Shown one piece after another: positions 1 to 8,456 of a DNA stretch of 47,960 nucleotides. Both the position numbers and the translations under genes were made by a program. Below the pieces are notes generated by a model. The model was given only the letters and a program-made list of their open reading frames with translations, was not told the origin of the DNA and did no database searches. This DNA is from Bacteroidota bacterium (GTDB lineage: Bacteria; Bacteroidota; Ignavibacteria; Palsa-1295), in contig JAUZOQ010000014.1 in the NCBI GenBank assembly GCA_030706385.1, positions 1-47,960 of the forward strand. The letters are read 5' to 3'. Numbering within the stretch: the first letter of the stretch is position 1; every line of letters begins with the position of its first letter.

Positions 1-1472
1 AGTGCATTTATATCGATCCGCCATATAATACGGGCAATGAGGGATGGAAGTACAATGATAATGTAAACTCACCTACCCAAAAAGCATGGCTTAATAAAGT
101 TGTTGATAAAGATTGTCAGGATAAGCATGATAGATGGTTATCTATGATGACGCCGCGCCTAAAACTCCTGAAAGAACTACTTCGCGACGATGGGGCTATT
201 TTCATTTCCATTGATGATAATGAAGTTGCCCATTTACGGATGCTGATGAATGAAATTTTCGGTGAGGATAATTTTGTAGCCCAGTTTATTTGGCAAAAAA
301 GAGTCACTCGTGAAAATAGAACAGATGTTTCTGTTACTCATGAGTATGTCTTGTTGTATTCAAAAAAACATGATTTCAGTTCTGATTCGGTAGTTACTTT
401 GATGCCAATGGATGAAGCCGCAATTAGTAGATACAAAAATCCCGATAATGATCCTCGCGGACCTTGGACGTCGGTACCCGTAATAGCTCAAGCAGGGCAT
501 GGGACTAAAAGCCAATTCTATACGCTTTTAACTCCAAAAGGAAGGAAAATTGATCCACCCTCCGGTAGTTGCTGGCGGTACACTAAAGAAAAAATGGATA
601 TTGAGATCAAGAAAAATAATATCTGGTTTGGTTCGGATGGGAATGGGGTACCAAGAATAAAAAAATTTCTTAATCAGGGAAGACAGGGTCTTACACCACT
701 TACAATTTTGGAGGCAAAGTTAATCGGGTCAACGGATCAAGCAAAAAGAGAAATTGTAGAATTATTTGAAGGTGAATCTATTTTTGAGACCCCTAAACCT
801 GTTGGTTTGATTCGACATTTATTACAAATAACTACATCTGAGGACGACATCATCCTTGATTCTTTCGCTGGTTCGGGAACGACTGCACATGCTGTACTCT
901 TGCTCAATAAAGAGGATGAGGGTAATCGAAAATTCATACTCATACAATGTGACGAAACGGATACAAAAACGGGAAAGGATAGGGATATCTCCGATAAGAT
1001 TACAGCGGAGCGTGTACGCCGTGTTATTACTGGTGTGAAAACTGCGAAAGACCAAGATTTAAAGAAGGGATTAGGCGGAAGTTTTACGTATTATGAGTTA
1101 GGCGAGTCATTCGACGAGGAGAAATTCTTATCGGGAAAGAATCTGCCGAAATATAATGACATGGCTGGCTTTGTATGGTCAACGCTGACTGGCAATAGTA
1201 TAGATGAGAAAAAGATAAAGGAGAAGAAACAATACATTGGCGAGACGAACAAATTCGAAGTCTATCTGATCTATGAACCCGATAGAGAAAAGCTAAAGAA
1301 AAATGTTGCGCTAACGATGGACTGGCTGAAAAAATTACCGGAATGGGATGGAAAAAAGAAGCGACTAATTTTTGCACCGGTAAAGTGGATGTCGAGTGAC
1401 GTTCTCTATGAATACGGTGTTGAATATGTGCAATTGCCCTATGAAATTTACCGAAGGATAGAAAAAGAATAA
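1..1472 (+). CDS. mod: Type III restriction-modification DNA methyltransferase (Mod), 5' truncated by window edge
   Basis: Adenine-N6 DNA methyltransferase subunit of a type III restriction-modification system; it would methylate one strand of an asymmetric site and give the complex its specificity. The frame is open from base 3, so the start lies outside the window. Visible motifs: the catalytic DPPYNTG at bases 15-35, and the AdoMet-binding DSFAGSGTT at 858-884. The order, catalytic motif before AdoMet motif, is that of beta-class enzymes such as type III Mod proteins. The stop TAA is at 1470-1472, three bases before the GTG of the nuclease gene, so the two are surely co-transcribed. The region between the motifs should hold the target recognition domain, but its site cannot be read from sequence. 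The gene is visibly AT-rich with A-rich codons, unlike the core genes downstream, which suggests acquisition by transfer. Identity is very secure. Confidence 0.95.
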   Translation, partial: CIYIDPPYNTGNEGWKYNDNVNSPTQKAWLNKVVDKDCQDKHDRWLSMMTPRLKLLKELLRDDGAIFISIDDNEVAHLRMLMNEIFGEDNFVAQFIWQKRVTRENRTDVSVTHEYVLLYSKKHDFSSDSVVTLMPMDEAAISRYKNPDNDPRGPWTSVPVIAQAGHGTKSQFYTLLTPKGRKIDPPSGSCWRYTKEKMDIEIKKNNIWFGSDGNGVPRIKKFLNQGRQGLTPLTILEAKLIGSTDQAKREIVELFEGESIFETPKPVGLIRHLLQITTSEDDIILDSFAGSGTTAHAVLLLNKEDEGNRKFILIQCDETDTKTGKDRDISDKITAERVRRVITGVKTAKDQDLKKGLGGSFTYYELGESFDEEKFLSGKNLPKYNDMAGFVWSTLTGNSIDEKKIKEKKQYIGETNKFEVYLIYEPDREKLKKNVALTMDWLKKLPEWDGKKKRLIFAPVKWMSSDVLYEYGVEYVQLPYEIYRRIEKE

Positions 1473-1475
1473 CGA

Positions 1476-3995
1476 GTGAACTTCGAGCCAAAAGAATATC
1501 AAGTCATTACGCTCGATATTGTCGAGAAGTATCTGAGCGCCGTCCGCGAAGTTCGCGATACCATGCCGGACTCGCGGTCAGCAAGCGAAGAGGCATGGAG
1601 AAGAACTGCTCAACGAAAGCATATTTCCTATATTCGTTTTGAAAATGCCCTTCATGAAGACATACCTTTTTTCTGCCTTCGTGTGCCTACGGGTGGCGGA
1701 AAAACCTTTCTTGCCGTAAAGACAATCGATCTTGTTCAAAATATATTGCTGCGCCGCCAGACTGGACTAGTTGTATGGTTTGTTCCCTCCGACCAAATCT
1801 ATACACAAACACTGAAAAATCTTCGAACGAAAGATCATGAATACCGCCTTGCTCTTGAGCGTGCAAGCGGTAAGCGAACTCTCATTGTAGAAAAAGATGA
1901 TCCTATTTCACGCTCCGATATTGCCGGCAATCTTGTCGTACTTGTATTGAAAGTTCAGGCGGTTGCGAGAAAAACAGAATCCGAATTGCGCATCCATAGA
2001 ACGGGAAGCTTCGCAGAATTCCTTCCTGCCGAAGATGATTATCCGGCGCACGAAAGATTACTGAGCGAATTCCCCAATCTAGAAACACAATCGGGCATGT
2101 GGGGAAATCTTATTGTCCCGTCTCTTGCAAATGTTATTCGTCTCTGTAAACCACCGATAGTTTTTGATGAAAGTCATCGCGCCAGAAGCGGATTACGGCG
2201 CGAAATGCTAGAGGGACTGAATCCATCCTGCATGATCGAATTATCGGCGACGCCGGAAAAATCCAGTAACTGCCTTGTCACAATAGGTGGACTTGATTTA
2301 AAGAAGGCGCACATGATAAAGCTGCCTATCAATATTCGTCAAGTACAAGAAGATGGGCATAGCGATATGTTTGAAGCATTGCGTCTTGGAATGAAGCGTT
2401 TGGCGGAGTTAACCGATGCGGCAAAAGAACATGAAGGTTATACGCGCGAATATATTCGACCCATTTGTCTGATTTCGGTTGAACGATCAGGCGAAAAGAA
2501 AGCCGGGCTTATCCATGCCGATGACGCCAAGTCATGGCTTATGGCAAATGGTGTACTAGAAGAAGAAATAAAAATAAAGACAAGCGCTAACGACGAACTC
2601 AAGGAGGTCGATGAAGTTGGTGGCTTGATGTCAGAGCGTTCACCTGTCCGCTATATCATTACAGTCCGAGCGTTGCAAGAAGGATGGGATTGCTCATTTG
2701 CTTATGTTCTCGTACTATTGAATAATCCAAAAACAGAAACAGGGATTACTCAACTTGTAGGACGCGTTATGCGTCAACCATTTGGCAGACGTTCACCTAT
2801 CGAGGCATTGAATGAGTGTTATGTTATTTCGCGGAAGCGAAATAAGCTGTACGAGCAACTAGTCAAAGAACTTCAGAAAGAAGGACTTGAAGAAATTGTC
2901 GGTGATGTTAAGCAATATGAAGATGGCAAAGTTAATTCACGTCTTCAAAAGTACGGCTGGCAATCAAAGTATAAAGAGGCAGGAAAACACTTATTCCTTC
3001 CTGTATTTGCCGTAAGCAACGGAGATGGTTCATTTAGACGATTGGATTATGAACAAGACCTCGCTTGTCGAATTAATTGGGATGAAGCAAATTTAGAGCT
3101 ATTTTTTGAGACATATCATCCCTCCAACCGTGAGAGCAAGGATACTGAATACTCAATAGATTTGACAGAAGTTGGCACAGAAGTTTACGGAAGGAAGTTT
3201 CTTGAAAACACTGCACATGAACCCGAACCTCTACATGTTGCAAAAGACTTGATGGATCTTATTCCAAATCCTTGGGTAGCGTATGGAATAGCCGAACGAG
3301 TACTCGAGCGCCTAAAAAAACTCTATGGCATGGAAGCGATCAAATCCGATTTGTATGCTTGGTCATCACTTCTACGTACGTCACTCACGCTTGAGAAGGA
3401 TTCGCTTGCAAAAAGCGTTTTCCACTCAATGATTCAATCCGGTGAATTAAAGTTCGTCGTCATAACTGACGAATGGGGTGAACGTAGCGAATGGAAGCCG
3501 GCAGAAATAAAACAAGTGCCGAGCGAGATGGCAATTCTTAAAGGGGACGATGGGCAACTTTTAGAATTAACTCTCTTCGATCCGCTGGCCGAAGACGCCG
3601 CGGGATACAACGGCTCGGAAAAAGAATTCGCGCGTGTCGTTGATGATCACAAAAAGATATTTATGTGGTATAGGAATATCGAGCGCGAACGAGATTCATA
3701 TTCTATTCAAGGATGGGCAAAACATAAAGTCTATCCAGATTTCATTCTCGCTTCGAAACATCCTGAGAATCCCGAATCATTTCAACGAGTATATGTGATT
3801 GAAACAAAAGGTGGACAACTTGCAGGGAATCCTCGTTCCACCTATGTTCAAGCGGTCCTCAGCCTTTGTAATACGAAATCCCGCGAGATGTCTTGGGAAG
3901 AATTAAATCTTGCGTTCGAACAGCGTCACGTAAAGTACGAATTTATGCCATTCGACAAATGGGAAAATAGTCTTGCGGCATTACTCAGCGAGTAA
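1476..3995 (+). CDS. res: Type III restriction enzyme Res subunit (SF2 helicase-nuclease)
   Basis: ATP-dependent translocase/endonuclease that cleaves unmodified DNA together with Mod. The start is GTG, three bases after the mod stop. The 839 residues show the SF2 helicase motifs in order: Walker A PTGGGKT near residues 71-77, a DEAH-box variant DESH at 231-234, SATP at 257-260, and motif VI QLVGRVMRQP at about 426-435. A PD-(D/E)xK nuclease site lies near the C-terminus, with Asp near 755 (YPDF) and E-T-K near 776-778, which is the usual domain order of Res proteins. Motifs are intact and there is no internal stop, so the enzyme looks functional. Base composition resembles mod and is more AT-rich than the genes after 10 kb, consistent with a mobile defence module. 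Identity is secure; recognition site unknown. Confidence 0.95.
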   Translation: MNFEPKEYQVITLDIVEKYLSAVREVRDTMPDSRSASEEAWRRTAQRKHISYIRFENALHEDIPFFCLRVPTGGGKTFLAVKTIDLVQNILLRRQTGLVVWFVPSDQIYTQTLKNLRTKDHEYRLALERASGKRTLIVEKDDPISRSDIAGNLVVLVLKVQAVARKTESELRIHRTGSFAEFLPAEDDYPAHERLLSEFPNLETQSGMWGNLIVPSLANVIRLCKPPIVFDESHRARSGLRREMLEGLNPSCMIELSATPEKSSNCLVTIGGLDLKKAHMIKLPINIRQVQEDGHSDMFEALRLGMKRLAELTDAAKEHEGYTREYIRPICLISVERSGEKKAGLIHADDAKSWLMANGVLEEEIKIKTSANDELKEVDEVGGLMSERSPVRYIITVRALQEGWDCSFAYVLVLLNNPKTETGITQLVGRVMRQPFGRRSPIEALNECYVISRKRNKLYEQLVKELQKEGLEEIVGDVKQYEDGKVNSRLQKYGWQSKYKEAGKHLFLPVFAVSNGDGSFRRLDYEQDLACRINWDEANLELFFETYHPSNRESKDTEYSIDLTEVGTEVYGRKFLENTAHEPEPLHVAKDLMDLIPNPWVAYGIAERVLERLKKLYGMEAIKSDLYAWSSLLRTSLTLEKDSLAKSVFHSMIQSGELKFVVITDEWGERSEWKPAEIKQVPSEMAILKGDDGQLLELTLFDPLAEDAAGYNGSEKEFARVVDDHKKIFMWYRNIERERDSYSIQGWAKHKVYPDFILASKHPENPESFQRVYVIETKGGQLAGNPRSTYVQAVLSLCNTKSREMSWEELNLAFEQRHVKYEFMPFDKWENSLAALLSE

Positions 3996-4099
3996 ATTCT
4001 AGTCCAGGCTAAATCCGCTAAAGTTAGTATACCGATTGTGAGATAGAGCAGGTGGTTTTTGAGTTGTCCGGACGAGTCTGATATAGCTAATAGTAGTGG

Positions 4100-4522
4100 A
4101 TGGCAAACACTTTCTCATTATTTATTATTATGCAGATAGCCACAACAATTAGCTTTATAGGACTTGCCATAAGTTCTATTGCATTTTACTTTAGCATTAA
4201 GAGCCATCGAGAGACTACGGGTGTTACCCTATTCCTCGCATTTACTGATCGCTATGAAAAACTCCTTTCAGAACTTAGGCCGATCCTAGAGAAGGACAAT
4301 CCTATATTGAGTGAACCGGATAGCCTAATATTGATACAGTATTTGAATTTATGTTCCGTTGAGTATTTTTCAAGGAAGAAACTTCCAAAGGGCGTCTGGG
4401 AAATTTGGGAGGAGGAAATATGCGAAAATTTACAAAAACCGATTTTTAGGCATTACAAACTGTCTGACTCACAGAAACACTACAACGAGTTCTTTGCATG
4501 GGTGAATGAGAAATTGAAGTAA
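4100..4522 (+). CDS. Small membrane-anchored protein of unknown function in defence island
   Basis: I do not recognise the family. The 140 residues begin with a hydrophobic segment (about residues 8-32), likely one membrane span, followed by a soluble alpha-helical part containing FLAFTDRYEKLLSELR and several aromatic residues near the C-terminus. The layout, a short N-terminal anchor plus a helical cytoplasmic tail, recurs in small hypothetical proteins near restriction genes, but no catalytic motif is visible. An internal ATG at 4130 would also keep most of the membrane segment. There is no convincing Shine-Dalgarno at either start, which is common in Bacteroidota. It lies 104 bases after res and 17 bases before the GIY-YIG gene, in the same direction, so it may be in the same transcript. 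A role in defence is only suggested by position. Confidence 0.6.
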   Translation: MANTFSLFIIMQIATTISFIGLAISSIAFYFSIKSHRETTGVTLFLAFTDRYEKLLSELRPILEKDNPILSEPDSLILIQYLNLCSVEYFSRKKLPKGVWEIWEEEICENLQKPIFRHYKLSDSQKHYNEFFAWVNEKLK

Positions 4523-4539
4523 TATGGAGTGAAACCGAA

Positions 4540-5238
4540 ATGGTAAAAAAAGGACAACTTGTATCTCAATATCTTGAGCGAATATCTGCCGATGTTTTCG
4601 ATGATTTTATCGCAGTCATAAAAGGTTACGTAGGAAGAAGACCAGGAGTCTATGCTCTGTATAAAGGGAATAAGCTGTACTACGTGGGCCTGGCATCGAA
4701 TATGAGTGCGCGCTTAAAGCAACATCTGCGGGATAAACATGAGGGTAAATGGAATAGGTTTAGTGTCTATCTGACAATCGGAGATGCGCACCTGAAGGAA
4801 ATTGAGTCACTCGTCCTTCGAGTAATTCAACCGTCTGGCAATTCCGTGAAAGGTAAGTTTGGTTATGCGCAAAATTTGCATCGTAGGTTGAAGCGAGATG
4901 TCGATTCTCATATGAAGGCGAAAAGAGACAAGCTCTTAGGAATTGAAAGTCGACTTGAGGTCAAAGCGGAAAGTTATGATAAGGATGGACGCTTGCCCGT
5001 GTTATTTCCCTATCGGGGGAGAGTCACGGTTTTGCGAGGGTCATATAAAGGCAAGATAATCAAAGCTAGAGTCCTTCGAGACGGTAGAATCCGATTTAAG
5101 AAGCAAATATTCACTTCCCCATCACTTGCCGCCGCGCGCGCATGCGAGAGCTCCTCTCCAAACCGAAATGGCTGGACTTTCTGGAAGTACGAACGAGCTC
5201 CTGGAGACTGGGTGCCTTTGAATAAGTTAAAGAAGTGA
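4540..5238 (+). CDS. GIY-YIG nuclease fused to a RAMA-like modified-DNA-recognition domain
   Basis: 232 residues with two recognisable parts. Residues about 34-101 form a GIY-YIG nuclease domain: GVY at 36-38, YVG at 48-50, the basic SARLKQH with Arg58, a glutamate at 89 (KEIES) and Asn101, matching the order of catalytic residues in this superfamily. Residues about 155-219 resemble a RAMA (restriction system adenine methylation associated) domain: a basic strand-rich stretch, then DGRIRF, FTSPSLAAA and NGWTFWK, a typical ending of that family. RAMA domains are predicted to read modified bases, so the protein may cut methylated or otherwise modified DNA, or be steered by the Mod methylation next door. 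A GGAG lies 10-15 bases upstream of the ATG. The two-domain reading comes from motif recognition by eye; the nuclease part is the surer of the two. Activity and target are unknown. Confidence 0.78.
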   Translation: MVKKGQLVSQYLERISADVFDDFIAVIKGYVGRRPGVYALYKGNKLYYVGLASNMSARLKQHLRDKHEGKWNRFSVYLTIGDAHLKEIESLVLRVIQPSGNSVKGKFGYAQNLHRRLKRDVDSHMKAKRDKLLGIESRLEVKAESYDKDGRLPVLFPYRGRVTVLRGSYKGKIIKARVLRDGRIRFKKQIFTSPSLAAARACESSSPNRNGWTFWKYERAPGDWVPLNKLKK

Positions 5239-5369
5239 GGCTTATTGACCAACTTAGCACCCATAACACCCAGCTTCACCCCCCAAAAAACACCCAATCT
5301 GAGGTATCCGATGCACGATAGATGTCGTTAAAGGTTATATTACCATTCATGTAATTTATTACATCCATA

Positions 5370-6086
5370 ATGGAAAATAAGAACGACTCTGAGCATACCC
5401 GAAGCAGAACTGCCAGCGATACAACTCACACTAAGAATAGCGACGACAGGGCTAAACCCAAAAGGAAATGGAAAACATCCGATACTTTTGGACTCATTGG
5501 GATTCTGATTGCTGCGGGCTCGCTCCTTGTAAGTTACCGGGCAAATCTCACAGCAAATTCAGCAAAGGCACTGATGGGTCAGGAATATACCTTCTTTGGT
5601 GAAAACCCCGAGAAGTGGACATTTTATGAGGATAAGACCATCGATATGATCGGAGTCGAAAGAATAATTAGATTTCAAAAACCATTCAAACAAAAACCAC
5701 GCGTTTCGATCGGTATCACAAATGCAGGTTTTCGTCCTGTTGAGCTTGTCATGAAAGATCTCCATATACCGCTGACCTATGATGATTCTGTTGCTAGAAA
5801 ATACGCATTCCCTTCGGTTGCTGTTTACCAGGACGATCCGCAAGTCGACCATTACACACTAAGCGTGGGGATGCAGATCCCTCACTATGCAATTAAGGCT
5901 TTCATTGATTCAATGCGAACACGACCTCTTGACGAGAGAGTTGTTGAGAGTCTGGTCAATAGTAAGAACTTACGAAGGCTGAACCCCGGAGAAAAGTATA
6001 ACCCTGATGAAATCTGGACGACAAATTGGCATACACTCGTTGGGACCGTTGATGTAAATTGGACAGCTGAAATAACTGATAATTAG
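5370..6086 (+). CDS. Single-span membrane protein, possible H-type-lectin-like C-terminal domain
   Basis: 238 residues. The N-terminal 38 or so are hydrophilic, rich in Ser, Thr, Asp and Lys. Then comes one likely transmembrane helix (FGLIGILIAAGSLLVSY, about residues 45-61) and a soluble domain. That domain has a pattern reminiscent of H-type lectins (IRFQKPFKQKPRVSIG and a C-terminal WHTLVGTVDVNWTAE), in which a strand-rich fold carries a KPF..xPxV signature and a late conserved Trp. I rate the lectin reading as tentative. It is the last gene before the long repeat region, in the direction of the R-M genes but 131 bases from the GIY-YIG gene, and is AT-rich like them. Which side of the membrane the domain faces is not clear; a positive N-terminal flank (KPKRKWK) suggests the N-terminus is inside and the domain outside the cytoplasm. 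Confidence 0.55.
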   Translation: MENKNDSEHTRSRTASDTTHTKNSDDRAKPKRKWKTSDTFGLIGILIAAGSLLVSYRANLTANSAKALMGQEYTFFGENPEKWTFYEDKTIDMIGVERIIRFQKPFKQKPRVSIGITNAGFRPVELVMKDLHIPLTYDDSVARKYAFPSVAVYQDDPQVDHYTLSVGMQIPHYAIKAFIDSMRTRPLDERVVESLVNSKNLRRLNPGEKYNPDEIWTTNWHTLVGTVDVNWTAEITDN

Positions 6087-6087
6087 A

Positions 6088-6149
6088 ACGGGCTCGATCC
6101 CTCACCCCAACCCTCTCCCAATATCAAATATTATGGAAGGGAGAGGGGG
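6088..6149. repeat. G-rich/C-rich hairpin repeat, copy 1
   Basis: A 62-base unit that begins CGGGCTCGATCCCTCACCCC and ends in GGGAGAGGGGG. The CCCTCTCCC and GGGAGAGGG arms are complementary around an AT-rich loop, so it can form a hairpin. A second copy lies at 6901-6961 and supplies the end of the next gene. It sits just after the stop at 6086. Confidence 0.75.
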
Positions 6150-6412
6150 CAAAAAGGCCAAAATTCTCTGGGATTATCCTCTTTATTCCCAATAACTTAT
6201 CGCTCTGTTGGTAATTTGTTTATAAAAAAGACATAAAATATTTGGAAATCGTCCGAAAATTTCGTATATTTGTAGGGGAAGGTTCGAGGGCAGGGGCGGT
6301 TTCAAGGGTTTTTTGGGGTGAAATTGAGTGGCTTCGGAGGGGTGAGACGGATAGGCGTATGGACGGATAGACGTATCGGGGGAAACGAAAGACATTGGGA
6401 TAGACAAGGACT

Positions 6413-6740
6413 CTCTACCAAACTACCAACTAATAACTACTAGACTGCCCAGAAGGATGGGCGTATTGACGGATAGACGTATGGGGGGAAACGAGAGACA
6501 TTGAGACAATCTACCAGCTACCAGCTAATAACTACCAGCTTACCCAGACCTTCTACCAAGCTACCAACTAATCACTACTAAACTGCCCAAGAGCTACTAG
6601 GTGCTCTGGAGAACAAATGATTTTATTCTTATCTACTGATTTCTCACTCCGGCTTCGCCTCAGTTCGAAATGACAACACTGATTCTGCTAACGACTAATG
6701 ACTAGCGACTACCAGCTACCAAGTAATAACTACCAACTAC
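6413..6740. repeat. Heptanucleotide arrays and half fold-back element in the 6151-6900 gene-free region
   Basis: No gene is apparent from 6150 to 6900. Arrays of 7-base units occur at 6413-6445, 6511-6540 (CTACCAG, CTACCAG, CTAATAA, CTACCAG in register), 6553-6583 and 6686-6740. A right half of the fold-back element (ATTTCTC to TCGAAATGACA) lies at about 6638-6676. A larger motif, GGATAGRCGTAT, recurs at about 6349, 6365 and 6471. Confidence 0.7.
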
Positions 6741-6900
6741 TTTTCGATCGAGCCGGCTTTTGCCGGCTTCGTCGTTTATGGGAGGGGAAATTGCGAGTGT
6801 GCACAACCATATCGTTGATATATAATAACTTCCAGGGGCTTATCGGGGAGTGGGGGAAAGGGGATGGGGTAGTCCGAAGTCTGATGTCCGAAGTCGGGAG

Positions 6901-6961
6901 CGGGCTCAATCCCTCACCCCGACTCTCTCCCAATACTAATATTTATGGATGGGAGAGGGGG
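6901..6961. repeat. G-rich/C-rich hairpin repeat, copy 2, providing a gene 3' end
   Basis: Second copy of the 6088-6149 unit, with the same CGGGCTC and CCCTCACCCC start and GGGAGAGGGG end. The minus-strand gene at 6943-8013 reads into it, and its last residues NPLSHP and stop codon come from this repeat. A heptamer stretch (AAGTCTG, ATGTCCG, AAGTCGG) directly precedes it at about 6870-6899. Confidence 0.75.
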
Positions 6962-8013
6962 TTGCGTGCTTCCTGCTTTCCCTCTGTCTTTGCGAAGAGG
7001 GCACGGCTGATCATTTGCGTTACTGCTTCGTTGGCGTTGAAATACCAGAGATGAATATCCGGATGCTCGTTCTGAAAAACTCTGAAGATCTGATCGGCAA
7101 AGGATTGTCCGATCACTGCCACACCTTCGAAATCGAAGGCCACTTCCTTGAACCTATCGAGCCGTGCCAGCAGTCTCTTTGCCTGCGAACGCGACAGGAG
7201 ATTTTCTTCTCCGATCTGCGCTAATCTCACCGGTATGTGCGTCACCGCAAAGCCATAATCGCTATCGCCGGATGCATATTTATCGAAGACTTCTTTTGTT
7301 GTCCGATCGGAGGAACGTAAAAACTTTGCGGAGACGAGCGTACCGTCAAGTTTATCGTCTTTCAATTCGATCTGCACATCTTCGCTTCCGGCACTGAGGA
7401 AGGTCAATTGATGCGAGAGGATCACGAACCGATCGCTGATACGCGACGAGAAGAAAATGCCTTCACCCGTATGTTTTGCGGGATCGGTCGTTAACTTTCC
7501 CTTCGATAGTTCAAGAATAGCAGCTCGTTCATCCTCAAGCTCAAAGCGCTTCATGATCTTCCGGAATATTCCGACTCCGTTATCCTTGATTGCAATTGTA
7601 ATATAACGCTCGTCGTAGGTTACGGATATAGAAATAACCGAGCCTTCACTATGATCGATAGCATTATTAAAAATTTCGGTGAAAAAATACGCACATCGCT
7701 GCTCAAGATTTTTCGCCACTCCGATCTCTTTGAGTTTCGGCAGCACATCGACTGCATACACCCTATCTTCGGATAGATCGGGACTATTAGCGTAGTCCTT
7801 CGTTTCAAGAATATGTTGAAAGAGTTTGTAGATCTTCGCTCGGGTACTGCCCTCCTCGCTCAAGATCTTTTCTTCGACGAGCTTCCGGATTTGCTTGTTG
7901 ATTGCTTGCCGCGTAAGGTGAAATTTATCGGCCGCCACCGAAGCAATATTGCGCCGATGAGCTTCGACGTTTTCGATGATGAACTGCCTGATTTCCTCAG
8001 ATTTCTTATACAC
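6943..8013 (-). CDS. HTH-HATPase-STAS-like (DUF4325) regulatory protein
   Basis: 356 residues, start GTG at 8013. Residues 1-60 look like a winged helix-turn-helix (VAADKFHLTRQAINKQIRKLVEE). Residues about 95-210 form a GHKL-type ATPase: N-box EIFNNAIDH at 113-121, G1 DNGVGIF at 144-150 and G2 GEGIF at 183-187, as in anti-sigma factor kinases. Residues about 250-340 fit the STAS-like DUF4325 domain (VAFDFEGVAVIGQSFADQIFRVF). Such fusions are known and combine DNA binding with a switch module like the SpoIIAB/SpoIIAA pair in one chain. The ATPase should bind ATP; kinase activity on the STAS domain would need checking. The last six residues derive from a repeat unit, so the natural end may have been replaced. 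No partner gene is adjacent. Three TTGTCAAC-type boxes just upstream suggest autoregulation. Confidence 0.82.
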   Translation of the reverse strand: MYKKSEEIRQFIIENVEAHRRNIASVAADKFHLTRQAINKQIRKLVEEKILSEEGSTRAKIYKLFQHILETKDYANSPDLSEDRVYAVDVLPKLKEIGVAKNLEQRCAYFFTEIFNNAIDHSEGSVISISVTYDERYITIAIKDNGVGIFRKIMKRFELEDERAAILELSKGKLTTDPAKHTGEGIFFSSRISDRFVILSHQLTFLSAGSEDVQIELKDDKLDGTLVSAKFLRSSDRTTKEVFDKYASGDSDYGFAVTHIPVRLAQIGEENLLSRSQAKRLLARLDRFKEVAFDFEGVAVIGQSFADQIFRVFQNEHPDIHLWYFNANEAVTQMISRALFAKTEGKQEARNPLSHP

Positions 8014-8022
8014 GGCTAAAAA

Positions 8023-8094
8023 GTTGACAATAAAGATACCTTATTCATTAAATAGTAACGATATTGTCAACTAATAGTTCCCAATAGTTGACAA
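8023..8094 (-). promoter_or_regulatory. Three GTTGACAA boxes upstream of the HTH-ATPase-STAS gene
   Basis: GTTGACAA occurs at 8023-8030 and 8087-8094, with the reverse complement ATTGTCAAC at 8063-8071. The copies lie 10-80 bases before the GTG start at 8013. The middle copy reads TTGACAAT on the gene strand and could also be a -35 element. Inverted copies of one 8-base box before a gene encoding an HTH protein fit an operator set for self-regulation. This is inference; no footprint-type support is available. Confidence 0.45.
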
Positions 8095-8100
8095 AAGGAA

Positions 8101-8288
8101 GAACGAACCGCCCTGGCGGGCGTCCCACTGGGGAAAGTCCTCGCCGCTACCAGCTACCAGCTATTAACTACCAGCTTCCCCGAAGAACTGAGGATTTTAT
8201 TTTTATTTTATAGATTTCTCGCTCCGGCTTCGCCTCTGCTCGAAATGACAACCTTGATTCTGCTAACGACTAATGACTAACGACTACC
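8101..8288. repeat. Mosaic of palindromic-element fragment, heptamer arrays and half fold-back element
   Basis: Gene-free. 8108-8136 is a fragment of the palindromic element (GTCCCACTGGGGAAAGTCC). 8146-8177 is an ACCAGCT-type heptamer array. 8212-8252 is a right half of the fold-back element, from AGATTTCTCGCTCCGGCTTC to CGAAATGACAA. 8261-8288 is an AACGACT/AATGACT heptamer array. No open frame of note. Confidence 0.7.
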
Positions 8289-8289
8289 A

Positions 8290-8441
8290 TGTCATTTCGA
8301 CCGGAGCCTGACGCGATAGCGGCAGGCGTAGGGAGAAATCTGGCAATAAAGATAGATCCTTATTATTCCCGTTTGAAGAACAAAGGACTTATTTTTTTTT
8401 AAAGATTTCTCGCTCCGGCTTCGCCTACGCTCGAAATGACA
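8290..8441. repeat. Fold-back element copy 1 (152 bp)
   Basis: Begins TGTCATTTCGACCGGAGCCT and ends CGAAATGACA. The outer arms are complementary, and an inner pair, GAGAAATCT and AGATTTCTC, is also complementary. The loop contains GGCAATAAAGATA, ATCCTTA and GTTTGAAGAACAAAGGACTT, which recur in copy 2 at 9340-9511 and in degraded form at 36718-36892. A heptamer array follows at 8457-8490. It carries no coding sequence. Confidence 0.8.
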
Positions 8442-8456
8442 ACCTTATTTCCCCTC

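Noticed and set aside
116-307. Many short minus-strand frames opposite strong genes (for example within mod, res, kdsB, coaBC)
   Set aside because: They lie opposite well-supported coding sequences, lack motifs or signal peptides, and mirror codon bias of the real gene.
6151-6942. Insertion sequence or integrase att site at the edge of the defence island
   Set aside because: No transposase or integrase gene and no direct repeats bounding the island were seen inside the window.
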